Shown here piece by piece: positions 13,701 through 24,801 of a DNA stretch of 64,000 nt (positions are counted from its first letter, which is position 1; every line of letters begins with the position of its first letter). The stretch spans positions 21,039,930-21,103,929 of the forward strand of contig CM034549.1 in the NCBI GenBank assembly GCA_020055645.1. The letters run 5' to 3'. Position numbers and translations under genes: made by a program. Source of the DNA: Tomocerus qinae (lineage: Eukaryota > Arthropoda > Collembola > Entomobryomorpha > Tomoceridae). The notes beneath the pieces are model-generated. The model was given only the letters and a program-made list of their open reading frames with translations. It was not told where the DNA came from and searched no databases.

Positions 13701-15822
13701 ATCTTAACTAAAGTAATGAGAAAATGAGAGTGATCTGTCCTACCTCGTGGTTAAAGATACCATTATCTACATGCTATAAAACACACTTCTATATATTTTC
13801 ATCTACACCTGTTCAACTTGCAGCTTTGACCATATCACTCTAAATACTACACACAATTTCTTTTCACCAAAATAAATCTCCATCTCCAGTGTTAATCTTC
13901 TATACACTGGCTGTATTCATTTCATTTATTATAGTACATTGTACAGTTCAAGTTATAACAAATCTTGGATGTATAACTAGCTTGGTTTGTATTGAAACTC
14001 AAATTGTTGTAAAACATACCATTTTACACAAAAACTTAAGTTTCTATTCAATTAAACATCTAAATGTTAAACCAATTTCCAAATAATTTATGGATCAGAA
14101 TCTCACAGAAAATATATATACAAGCATACAATTTTTTAAATAAATATTCTATCAGATTTCCTGCCACTCAAAATCTGAAAATTGCTAATTATCAGCTTTT
14201 GTTCCTAAACGCCCAATTTTACGGCTTAAAATTACTGTAAAGTTATGTTCAATGATATAAATTTTATTCTACAATTTGAATTCTATTGGAAATTGATGTC
14301 ATTAGACAACATTTAATACACAAGCCATTGTATTTGAAAACTAGAGTTTAACCGTGTGTTTTAATACAAACTATCATGATTGGTATTGGGTATACTCTAG
14401 AAGATACATACTTGCATATGTCTATTGACGACTGTTTTGATTGTATATAGCAATGTCAATGCAATAGATGCAAGTTGTGATGGATTATTTTAGTAAAATT
14501 CAATATGCAATTTTGTCTTCCTCCAGGGTACTTATGCTAGTGAGTGAGCTATTTATGTACACGGAAACCAACAAAGAAACATGATTCTATGAATAGATAG
14601 AATATTAGGAAGCTGTGTTAGGTTTTCTATGGTTTGTGTATGAGATATGAACAAGAGCTGAAAAAGGATTCAATCCGATCCAATTAGAACCTCACTTGTT
14701 ATCCAATTGAGAACCAGGAGTCAAACGCCCATTCAAAAAAGAGTCAATTCAACTTCAACATTGTAGTTATGCATTCATCTTTATTATTTAATTTATGCAA
14801 AGCTTCATAAATCATAACTCTTGCTTGAATTACAAATCTCCTTTCTATACTCACATCAGTTGTGTACAGTCAAGACATATTTAACAGTATAAGCATACAA
14901 ACATATTTCACACTCGCAATAGGTACATTCTTAATACTAATTATCATAGAACTAAATAACACTTTTAATGGTATATTGGTAGTAATCATATTGTAGGAAT
15001 GCATTTCTTTACACAACAGAAATGACCAGTAGTAGGTCGAATCAAAGATCAAACAATGTTCATCAAAGGTAAATATGATTAATAGTTTAAGATAATCATC
15101 TTTCTAAATCTAACACAGGTTTTGCGTTTAACGGGTGTTTCTACAAGCAGGAAGTTAGCAATTAGCGATTAAATATAAATATTTCGACTCTGTTTTATCA
15201 TACTAATTATAATAGCTCAATACTAATTAATATTAATTGTTATTCTTAGATTTCCTAACGTAGTACTAACAGGTTGTGTTTGGTTCAATGAATATTATAA
15301 TGTTATGTAAGAAAATTGGTTCGCAAATTAATTCTTGGAATTCATTAGTTGGGAATGATGAGACGAATATGGAGTGAAAGATTTTAAAAATTACAATTAA
15401 ACAACCGTATTATGGGAATTGATTGACGATAAGCGGTACTAATGGGAATACGAGATAGTCCATTCACACAATTTGACGGTTGTGATTCTCAAAAAAGGTT
15501 TCGGTACTTGCTAAGCAACATTTAAGGCACTTATGTACATTTTCAACGGAAGACACAATGATTCTGTTGTTTTGGAGTGAAAACCTCGCAGATACATACA
15601 ACACAGAAACTGAAATAGTAATGTACCTTGATAAAATGCAGGTTTTCTTTGATTTCTCCACTTAAGATTAATACACTAAGTTAAACTTGGATATGTCGTG
15701 TAGAGTGAGCGTATGAAAGTGGAAGGAAATGTTTTAGTATACGAAAGATAACAATTATTGTACTTGTGTTGAGTGTATTTGTAGTAAAATCTGTACACGA
15801 ACGAACTTTTGAGTTTTAATAT
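4707..15822. other. gene-free stretch downstream of the hairy-like gene
   Basis: No coding exon can be supported. It contains a diverged tandem duplication near 7.2-7.7 kb and a GC-richer island at 13,144-13,407 that is open on both strands; both are described separately. The rest is AT-rich sequence without recognisable transposon or RNA features. Distal enhancers of the hairy-like gene could lie here, but nothing in the sequence shows it directly. Confidence 0.5.
7231..7670. repeat. diverged tandem duplication, period about 253 bp
   Basis: Copy A starts at 7231 and copy B at 7484, both with TACGTAACAG. Shared blocks follow in the same order: attaaatcaaca, then atccYcRtcatt with tatatMgcYaaaaaat, then ccaattttWatg, then a block ending in gaacaattWtgctgatYattgtattt with a trailing acaaRtag. 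Substitutions and small indels separate the copies, so the event is old. Immediately after copy B, cagattttacttgt occurs twice in tandem, 21 bp apart (about 7676-7716). No coding potential is seen. Confidence 0.7.
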
Positions 15823-15828
15823 ATCACA
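15823..15828 (-). promoter_or_regulatory. K-box (TGTGATA) in the 3' UTR of the hairy-like gene
   Basis: About 45 bases past the stop codon, on the transcribed (minus) strand, the sequence reads GTGTGATATA. TGTGAT is the K-box core described for 3' UTRs of Notch-target bHLH repressor genes in flies, and TGTGATA is the 7-base match to the seed of the miR-2/miR-13 family (UAUCACA). One such site can arise by chance in several hundred bases. Its position just past the stop codon of a HES gene is what makes it notable. Confidence 0.4.
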
Positions 15829-15872
15829 CTGTAGAAAGCCCATTTAGCTTCGGAATCATTTGCAAAATTGAA

Positions 15873-17499
15873 TCACCAGGGTCTCCAGCAACTCATATCT
15901 TCCTTCATATCACCAGCGACTTCTCTCTTAGGAGTGACAAGAGCCAGAGGTTGCTGAATGGAATGATGATGATGTTGGTGATGATGCGGTAAACTCGGGT
16001 GGTTATACCCATGATGACCAATTGGGTATGATGGACTAAGCGAACATCCTGAAGATGATGAGGAAGGCACTGTTAATTCCAGTGGGACTTCTGGAGATAG
16101 CATTGGTGGAGGATTGCATTGCATCTGCATAGCAGTAAGGGAAGGGGCTTGACGAGATCCAGAATTAAAGCCCGGAACCACAAATGCAATTTCACCGGAA
16201 GACAAACGAGAAGGCACCAAAGAAATTATCGGCGTGTTTGGTGGGACGTTAATTGTTGTCGTCACACTTCCATGGCTGTCGATCGACGTCAGTTGAGTTT
16301 GACTGTGCGTGTGGCCGTTCATGATGGGCGTTGTGATACAATCCGCCAGATGAGACAAAAGTCTCCCACTCGTTTGCTTGTCAATCCCATCGGATTTTGG
16401 AGAAGAAAGGAATCTGCCCACTTCTGCGGCACACTCCGCAAATCCCGCACGGAAACGAGTGGTACCCTCAACTCCGTTTGGAGCAGAATTACCGTGATGA
16501 CGATGGAGTGCTTTCAAATGGGAGACAGTCAACTCAAGGATGTCAGCTTTCTCCAGCTTTGAATGTCGGGCAGGATCTTTTCTCATCGCCTCCAGAAGAA
16601 TCCCTTTCAACTCATTGAGACAATTGTTGATTCGGGCTCGGCGGCGTTTCTCCATAATTGGCTTATTACTCTGTAACGAAAGAAAATAAAGTTCATGAGT
16701 CAATGTTACACTTCGTTTCCCTTGTCAGTTAACTTGGCGCCATAACAAAGTCTACCCTGCTTACTAAGAAGGATATTATCAAATCGTGGATGTTATACCC
16801 TAATCTAACCTAGCATAAGAAGCCTACTTATCGTATGAGATTCATGTATAAGTTACTACTGCACTAAATAAGGAGCAGTTAGGTACACACTTTCAACTTC
16901 CTTCACCCTTGGATTGCATAACTGACAAATGTTACAGGAAGCAGTAAACAAGACTTATGGCATGAAATGAGTTTAGTGCAACCAAAACAAAAAAACTTAT
17001 AGATATTTACGTGATAAGCAAGTGTAACAACTGTTATGCTCTTCTTCATTCATTCATAAAACTGAAAAATCTGGCCTGTGTAACTCCCTACACTAAACAC
17101 CTGACACTAAACGTATGATTTTTTCTCTTCCCATGAATGAATCTTAAAAATCACAAATGGACATTTTAGTTACACTTGGAAAAAATGGTGATTCTAGAAT
17201 ATTTGTAAGGAAAATTCATTGTAGATATTTGGGATCTTTTGAAAATGTGAATAAGGTTAATTTTTAAGATTTTCTATTCCATCATAAATCCGCGTAATAC
17301 TAGGCGGACTGTCAAAAACAATAAGCACGATCGTATAAAATCGTCTCTAATAGTAAATAGGTCATACCGTTGCTTTCCAAATTATTTGTTTCAAAAATTT
17401 TTAACTTACTCTTCGATTAGGATTCCGATTTGTAGTATCCGGTGTTTTAGTAATAGTTGACCCTCCATTAGGGTCAGGGGTTGATTCAGCGGAGCACAT
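15873..17499 (-). CDS. hairy-like bHLH-Orange transcriptional repressor (HES family)
   Basis: Two exons: 17499-17410 (30 codons) and 16670-15873, joined in phase 0 by a GTAAGT...TTACAG intron, giving 295 residues. Exon 1 encodes a short Thr/Pro/Asn-rich leader starting MCSAESTPD. Exon 2 opens with [20 protein letters not shown], the HES basic region with its diagnostic proline, followed by helix-loop-helix to about residue 90. An Orange domain follows (RFRAGFAECAAEVGRFL, with LLSHLADCI further on). A His-rich stretch (HHHQHHHH) lies near the C-terminus, and the protein ends exactly in WRPW, the Groucho-recruiting tetrapeptide. The family represses transcription from N- and E-box sites downstream of Notch or segmentation inputs. 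The intron position inside the basic region is shared with the plus-strand paralogue at 43.5 kb, but the second intron of that gene is absent here. I call it hairy-like because the Orange region lacks the deadpan signature; orthology is not proven. Confidence 0.93.
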
Positions 17500-18260
17500 T
17501 TTGTCAATAATTTTGAAGCCGTAGATAAAACTTGGGTAAACTGAGATTTGTATGCACTTCTCGTGGAAGCACTTGTTGAGTAGTTAGGCTCACTGGAGTG
17601 TAAACGAAACTTGACCGTTTATTTAGGAGTTGGTGGGTGTAGGTAGGTAGTTGTCTTGTATCTGATAAAGTAAGGAAAGTGACACAAGGACTACTTGCTC
17701 CTCGTCTGAGGTCTGGCTGACGACTGAAAGCAGCTCGCTCAATTCTCTCGTTTTTTCTTAGGTATGGACTTGCTGTTGATCCTGCTGTCTCTCTCACTCC
17801 GTACGACTCTCTCACTCACTCCACTCCCGTCCTCTCTCCACTAAAACTCGACGAGAGTAGTAGAACACCCCGACGTGTATTCCCAGCACAAAGCAAGTTT
17901 ATTGTCAGCATATCGCCTTTAGCCCTCTGATTTTTTTATTCCTATACCTACATGAACATTTGCCTGGAGTATTTCTATGTATCTTTCTCAATGTAGAGGT
18001 ACCTCATGGGAATTGCGTAAACATATTATACATTCAACGTGCTATGCCTAAGCATAGAGTAACAAGTGGTTTCCTTTCAGGGATATTATTTATAGTGCAT
18101 TGCATGTTGGACAATTCTTACTTATTTTAGATCTATAGAATTTGTAACTGCGGAATATAGATCGGCTAAATGGAGAATGTGTTTAGTTATTAGTAGGGAA
18201 GTTGTTGGGATCTGTGGAGATGAAGAAGATCGAGGAGAGGAAGAGCCGGAGCCCCCAACC

Positions 18261-18266
18261 CACGTG
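18261..18266. promoter_or_regulatory. CACGTG E-box, candidate HES/Hey site
   Basis: The sequence reads cggCACGTGggt on the bottom strand, about 765 bp upstream of the hairy-like start codon and 34 bp from a Su(H) match. GGCACGTG is the high-affinity class of site for Hairy/HES/Hey dimers, so autoregulation is possible. It lies in a GC-richer block (about 18,190-18,440) that stands out from AT-rich surroundings. Functional role is inference. Confidence 0.35.
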
Positions 18267-18299
18267 CCGACACTCGACTTGCACACCGACTACATCCAC

Positions 18300-18308
18300 C
18301 GTGGGAAC
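18300..18308 (+). promoter_or_regulatory. Su(H)/CSL binding site match
   Basis: CGTGGGAAC fits the full YGTGRGAAM consensus for Suppressor of Hairless. It lies 801 bp upstream of the hairy-like start codon (that gene reads leftward) and close to a CACGTG E-box. HES genes are classical direct Notch targets through such sites. A full match is expected by chance every several kilobases, so evidence rests on its position and on the similar arrangement at the paralogue. Confidence 0.45.
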
Positions 18309-18451
18309 CTCGCACATCCAATCTCTCCTTCAATTAGGAATCCCCTTGGGGGCTGGGCTACTGCATTACTCCTCTGCCTTTCTCGCCCTGTCTTGTCTTT
18401 CTCTTCGAAATATCCCACAGCAGAAGACAAGACAGCACAACAAAGTCGCAC

Positions 18452-18486
18452 CATCATCATCATCATCGCACTCATCATCAACATCA
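18452..18486. repeat. (CAT)n microsatellite, imperfect
   Basis: Runs of cat repeats interrupted by cgcact, followed by a further short cat-rich stretch. The open frames here on both strands owe much of their length to this low-complexity sequence. Confidence 0.85.
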
Positions 18487-18609
18487 ATTCCCTTTTTCAT
18501 CCACCTAAACCTACTCTCCAACTACATTATTATGCATTTCTGCTGACCACCTATCACATCCACAACTATTACCACTTCAATCTCTGCAGTAGCCTGTCCT
18601 AGTATTATA

Positions 18610-21600
18610 CACACACATAAAGTACCATAAACGTATAATATATAACTTCTAAGATGAATCTTGCTAATAACTAAACGAGTTAGCATCGACCTTAATTTAC
18701 AATTCTTTTAGGCTACCCAGGCCACAACAACATAAGTTATTCAGCCGTAGATGCGTATGACTTGCTTTCAGCCAGGAGACGTCACAGACGTCTACTGTCT
18801 CAAGAAGTCCAGTTTAACATTCAGTCCAAGCTACATGCCTACATTCAACTAAACCTTACAAGGGACGGTTTTTGTGCCAATCCATGATCATACTGAGTTG
18901 ACCTCGTAGAAATGAGTCTCCAACCCTCCCCTAAAACCTCAAATGACGATGCTTATTTTACGTTTGGAAGAATACTCCAATTTGTTTTATTTCAACGCTT
19001 TCTAGCAAATTTTTTAATTCATTTAAATTTTGTAGTATATTTAATCAACAGATTAAATAATCGTGAAGACTTTTGGGAAGATAAAGCTACTGTAAAAGGA
19101 ATTTGAAGTAGAGCCCTGGAAGCCCGAATTTCCATTTACGAATATTGAAAGGTTATCAGAAAAACACAAAATTTTATTCGCAAGTGTCTTGGCAACTACC
19201 TTTATTATCTTAGGCAACTACATAATGTCACTGTGGGATACTGTTTATTTTCATATTTATTTCGCATAAAACAAATTCAAACAATGAAATTCGCGTGCCA
19301 AATAACTTACAAAGAAATCTCAGGGCTCTAATTCAAATTCCTTCTACAATAATACTACTTAGTACCCTTTTGTACAGTAAATTTTGAAAAAAAAAATTTA
19401 CTACTAGGTATTGTTTATGCTACCTTAATCACTAATTTGGCCAGAGTTTACATTTTGAGTGAAATAAGTGGTTTGACTACTGAAGAGCAATTTAATGACG
19501 TGATGGTAGCAACTGTTTGAAGGAATTGCAAAATAAAAACATTGGAAGTAGTAAAATGAATGCAAAACACTAAATAAGAGATTTAGTGTAAACACAAGCA
19601 ATAAAGTTGGTGTATTTTGCATTATGTTGATTGTAAACAGTAAGATAATCTGAATGTTAAGTAGTTTAAGTAACTGAGTATGGAGAAGGTAATCCTTGAT
19701 TTAGTTAACAAGAGGTAAAGTAAGAAAACGCGTGATGATATAGATATGGTTATTAGAATAATATGGACATGTCCAAGCGTGGATGCAAATGAGATTGGAA
19801 AAGGCTTGAGAGTTCTGCCCTCGTAGTTAAATGCATGGTTACAATAATACGAAACTTGTGAGCTAACTGACGGGTTGACGACTGGGCTGACCAAATTTGG
19901 ACAGGATTAATGCGTACCACACGTACTTTATACTTGGCAATGCACACGCTTAGCTTTGAAGACACAATGGAGAGTCTTTGATTCTGTTTGGGTACAGTGC
20001 TTCTATTCTCTCGCTTTATTTACCGCATTACACTATACAAAGGATATTGATGAAAATAACAAAGTAAAAGTTCTCTGAAAAGGGATATTATTATTATTAT
20101 GATTTGAGGAGACGTTCGTCTGGAGGAAAAAAATGTTATCTTTATATAGTCATTGATTTGCACAGGCGGAGTAATAGACCAGAAGCTAGTTATAAATGTT
20201 GGAGTGTGTAGTGTAGATCATGATCATGTCGTCAAGTTATAACAAAACAAAAGCCAAATGCTGACGTTTACAGTTGGCCATTAAACTACTTGTAGTTAGA
20301 GAACATAATGTACATAAGTACACAATATATTTACCATAAATAATGGCGAATCCCACATCCACAGTTGACTTTAGATTTACAATAGAAAACTACTCAACAG
20401 ATTCTCGTCCTTTTTTGTAAGGTTAATGGATAGTATTATTAGTGAGGTTGTCGTTATTACTAACTAACTAAGGAGTACAAGAGATGCCATGCCATTGATA
20501 TCGATATGTAGTATGATAGCAACTAACAATCAACTACGCCCTTAACTTCTTTGAATTGCTTGCTCTCTTTATGGCTTTTCTTCACGCTATTTAGCAGATC
20601 TATTGTAATCATCGACACAGACTCCTTCCACTTAATTCACTCAAGTCCTTACATTTCGTAAACAGATACTTAAACAAAAGGAAAATTGTCTCACCTTCGA
20701 ACTAGCCATTTTCTATAGACTACCTCTTGCATACTAATTAATGCATCAACAGAAAAACTACAATCAAACTAGATCCAAGAGGTACTTTACTTTATTCACT
20801 CCACCAAAATAAATGCCAACTCTGCACTCGTTTGGAGAAATTTTAATTTACATATTCATAATGCTAAATTTGATTTTGACAATACCAAGTCGTTAGTTTA
20901 GGGAGAAGCAGGAAGAAAATGATTGATTTCCAACTGTACAGGTAGCTATGCAAATTAGAGGATTAGTGAAACGCTGAGATTTTCACGCATGCATTTAAAA
21001 TAACATTAATACCTGTCCGTATGGGCTTAGCAAATAAATAAAAGTGAATAATTACTACGGGACGTAAGTTAGTAGTCCTTCTTGGTATTTTCTGCATTCA
21101 TTTCGCTTAAGCTCTCCTTTCATTGAATCCTTCATCATCATGCTGGGATGGGATGCATTGGGATCGGGAGATGCATACTGATGTGATTAGCATAATCATT
21201 TGATTTGGTTTGACTGATAAGGTGAATAGAATCTACCTTTGCATACATTTAGCTAATACAGAGTATCAAGTATGGTTGATCTTTGAATATGTAAAACTCG
21301 ATTTATTAAATGAATGGATGAATCCCTGAGGAGAGAACAGAGACTCTTTGTGTCATGGACTTTTGAGACAACTACACTCTCATATTTATCATATCATCAT
21401 ATTTTATTCTCTACAAACCACAACCTACCATTCCACTCATGAAAGAGACACAAACAACTAAACACAACTGGGTGGCATGCACTCACTTTTATTATTTGCC
21501 AAGGAAAATCTTTAAATTAGCCATAGACCTAAACAACTTCAATCTATCTCGCCCAAGATAGTCAAAAGCCAAAGGATTATGAATTCTTATCTCTAAGGAT

Positions 21601-24049
21601 CAAAGATATATTTAATACTTATATACATTATTAACTACGTCCAAAAGAAACGCTCTGAATGGAAGATGAATTTCTTTCTCGGGGTGTGGCGGCATTACTT
21701 TATCAAGGCATTATAGATAGACGAAATGATTGCATGATGCATTGCTACAGAAATATTTAACCTTTGCTGCTTTATCTTTCTTATAGCTCTATACTAAATA
21801 CTATTATATATTTGTTATGGTATTACATCTGGTCTCCGTGGTCCTTGCGTTCTCACCATTATTAAGTAAGGTGTACATAATACATGCATAGCACTTGTAG
21901 GATGCATTAGAAAAGAATTCTTCTTATTGTTAGCTACCATTATGATAGATTTGGCTCTCATCTTACATTTGCATAAGTGAGACTCAATGAAAAGAGAAAT
22001 AAAATGAATGACTCAACCTGTTGGAGATCTTTGTTTGCATCTCTGTGTCACAGCCAACATTCACACATATTCATAAACGCATATTATGCAAACATAGTGC
22101 ATCGCTCGAAAAAAACTAAATATTTTTTAGTAATAGACTATGACTTATAGGTTCAATCTTTGCTTCTGCTATGCCTAAATATTACAGCTGGTTATTAATG
22201 TTATTCTAGTAGCAGTAGAGAGTAAAATAAAATCAAATTGCAAAGTACTTTTGTCTAAGTGTGAAATTGTGAAAAGGTATCATGCATATGATTATCTTTG
22301 AGAAAATGTGAGAATAGTTTTTTCCATTTGGTCCTTGTTGCTTTTTTCTATCCCAGATTAGTGCATAGTCAACTCGTTAGCTCATCAGTCATCTGTTTGG
22401 ACTCAGATGCCAAGATAAGTTAAGCCAAGTGGAGTGAAGACAGAATTACCTCTACTATGTTACGTACAATGGTATAGTAAATAGTTTGTCTTTACATAAA
22501 TAGGGATTGGGTGGGATAGGATACTCAGTAAAGAGGAAAGGGAAAACTAGACAAAGGATCATGTAGTCAAAAGAAACCCGAAGTCTTTAGGAATGTCTTC
22601 TGTTTCGTCCTGCAGTTTGCAGTTCGCACTATCCTATGAAACTATCACCTAATGGGCGTCATAAACTGTAGATATTTAGCTTAGTCAAGTAAACATGACA
22701 AGGACAGGCCAAAATGAGACAGAAGCTAAGAGTTAACATATTTTACCATCTTTAGCTAAGACTCATATTTCATTTCTAAAACACTTATTGCGTCTAATTC
22801 GTTTATTTATAACATCTTTACATCTAGCACCATAGGTAAGCATACTTTGCACTTACCTGTAATCGCACGTAGATACAAAAGCACTTACAACTATGAAGGT
22901 ATGCATAAATAGCAAAAAATGCAAATAGACGCAAAATAAAGTCTAGGATATATTTAATTGTTGTATACATTTATAGTATAATGAACAACAGTATAGACCC
23001 TTTCCATATCCCACAGATGTACTAAATAGTAATCTGGCTCTTTGTGATTCTCTCCAGCTGAATCGCGTAATAACATAATTTTATGTTCTCATAAAAATGT
23101 ACGCTTCTTCACACAAGCTTATTTAATTTGGTTGCTCACACTTTTAATCAGATTTTCGCACCTTGCTTCTCATATTTCTTTTAAGCACCGCTTTACACAT
23201 TGAAATTACTCTGTGGTTGAACGTTGGACGGCCCAGTAATCTAATATAGTACGATAGCATTTACAAAGTGAAGACTACCGACAGAAACCAGCTAATAACT
23301 CAAGTCAGCTCGATAGTGGAAAACAAAGCCGCCTTGAGAAGTCTTCTTTTGTCTCTTTAGACATTCCGTCTATGCCGAGCCGCAATGAATTCTGTCCGTC
23401 CCAACTCTAAAACTCATAAAGATAGACTGCGAACTCACTTGAGAACTTAACAGCTTTAGACACAGCAACTTTTAAACGCATCTTCTTTAAAGTTATTTTG
23501 AAATTAGGAAGCAATACTTTGTAACATACACGATACTGTATATCACTTGTTTCTCAGCCACAATACATTCGTCCTCATTCACAAATGATGTTACCATATA
23601 GGTTTGAAACAGACCAAAAGAGAAAAGGAGGCGAATATCCAGTTTGCCTACTATAAGTCGGTTTCGTTTCAGTTACTCTTACTTCGCTAACTTAACAGAC
23701 CAGAACAGAATGGGCTGAGCAAACTTCTTTCCAGGCATCACAGTGGCCAATTTACTTTTCACGCATGTTAGCTTTTAGCAGTGCACAATTCTACGAAACT
23801 ATCTATTACTATTATTTATAACACAAAATTCTTGAAGCAAATATTATATAATATGACATCATGGAATAGCTAAAAAAATTCTATAAACTAGAGCCTCCAA
23901 TTATTGTAAAAAAATTTATGCAATACAAAAATTGGAAATCAACACAGTCCACCCACCTTAAATATACAAGTGTGAATAAGAAAGTAAAAATAAAAAATTC
24001 TTACACAAATTAAATGGTTGAGGTATATGGACCAATTCAAACAGTTTAA
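18610..24049. other. non-coding stretch between the HES paralogues, left part
   Basis: No exon, RNA gene or transposon recognised. Open frames are short and lack motifs. As sequence flanking divergent developmental regulators it may hold enhancers, which cannot be read with confidence by eye. Confidence 0.5.
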
Positions 24050-24058
24050 AGGTGGAAA
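24050..24058 (+). repeat. target-site duplication, left copy
   Basis: AGGTGGAAA directly precedes the left end of the foldback element and recurs in the same orientation directly after its right end (24793-24801). A perfect 9-bp direct repeat flanking long inverted arms is what transposase insertion leaves behind; 9 bp is typical of Mutator-like elements. Confidence 0.8.
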
Positions 24059-24792
24059 GGATGCTATTTAATGGGTCAATGAAATAATTTAAATAGTCAA
24101 TGAATATTGATTTAATCGGTAAATGCTGAAGATTTAAATGGAGATAATTTGAAAAAGTCAATACAAACGCTGAATGGGTAAATGGCAGTTAGTTTTACAT
24201 AGAAACCTTAGAGCATACCCAAAAAACAGTAAGAGACGGCCGTCTGAGAGTTTGAGATAGCAAAATTATGTCAATTTGTTGAACGATAAGACCTAGGTTG
24301 AGGTTAGGTGTTAAAGTGAAGGGAAGTAAACGACACAATTCTCCACTATTTTCCACTCCCTGGACCAGTAACCACACTGTCTTCCAATGGCTTCACAATT
24401 AATTTATAGTTCCCATTCGGAAACCGAAAACAGTCCCCCGAAGAAAATTTCACTGTTAATGTTTGGCAATATTTGTCGATGTCACTTGTTTTAACAATAT
24501 TGTCGTTATTTGTTCGCTTATGATATTCCCTTCACTTTAACACCTAACCTCAACCTTGGTCTTATCGTTCAACAAATTGACATAATTTTGCTATCTCAAA
24601 CTCTCAGACGGCCGTCTCTTACTGTTTTTTGGGTATGCTCTAAGGTTTCTATGTAAAACTAACTGCCATTTACCCATTCAGCGTTTGTATTGACTTTTTC
24701 AAATTATCTCCATTTAAATCTTCAGCATTTACCGATTAAATCATTATTCATTGACTATTTAAATTATTTCATTGACCCGTTAAATATATTCC
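24059..24792. mobile_element. non-autonomous Mutator-like foldback element (long-TIR MITE)
   Basis: A 734-bp element built of two inverted arms of 267 bp each (24059-24325 and 24526-24792) around a 200-bp spacer. By eye the arms differ at about six positions without gaps (roughly 98% identity); three of those lie in the outermost six bases and a fourth at position 14. Both ends begin GGA and share TATTTAAYGGGTC. Each arm contains the palindrome GACGGCCGTC. The flanking 9-bp direct repeat AGGTGGAAA, long terminal inverted repeats and G-rich terminus fit Mutator-like elements. No transposase is encoded, so it would need help in trans. The arm similarity makes open frames of near-identical sequence on opposite strands, which are not genes. 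A transcript would fold into a 267-bp hairpin. Confidence 0.85.
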
Positions 24793-24801
24793 AGGTGGAA
24801 A
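24793..24801 (+). repeat. target-site duplication, right copy
   Basis: AGGTGGAAA, identical to 24050-24058, directly follows the right end of the foldback element. Confidence 0.8.

Noticed and set aside
16119-16562. 147-codon frame on the plus strand
   Set aside because: It is antisense to the hairy-like coding exon, which has bHLH, Orange and WRPW motifs and fits splice sites.
18086-18095. TATAAATA on the bottom strand as the hairy-like TATA box
   Set aside because: No initiator-like sequence about 30 bp downstream, and the transcription start is unknown; a chance match is likely in AT-rich DNA.
18177-18602. 141- and 114-codon plus-strand frames
   Set aside because: Two overlapping frames over a CAT microsatellite and a GC-richer upstream block of the hairy-like gene; no motif or conservation signal.
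23958-24161. Near-identical protein frames starting MTFSNYLHLNLQHLP on opposite strands (with 24690-24890)
   Set aside because: They are the inverted arms of the foldback element read on opposite strands. The similarity is explained by the DNA repeat and there is no sign of protein constraint.
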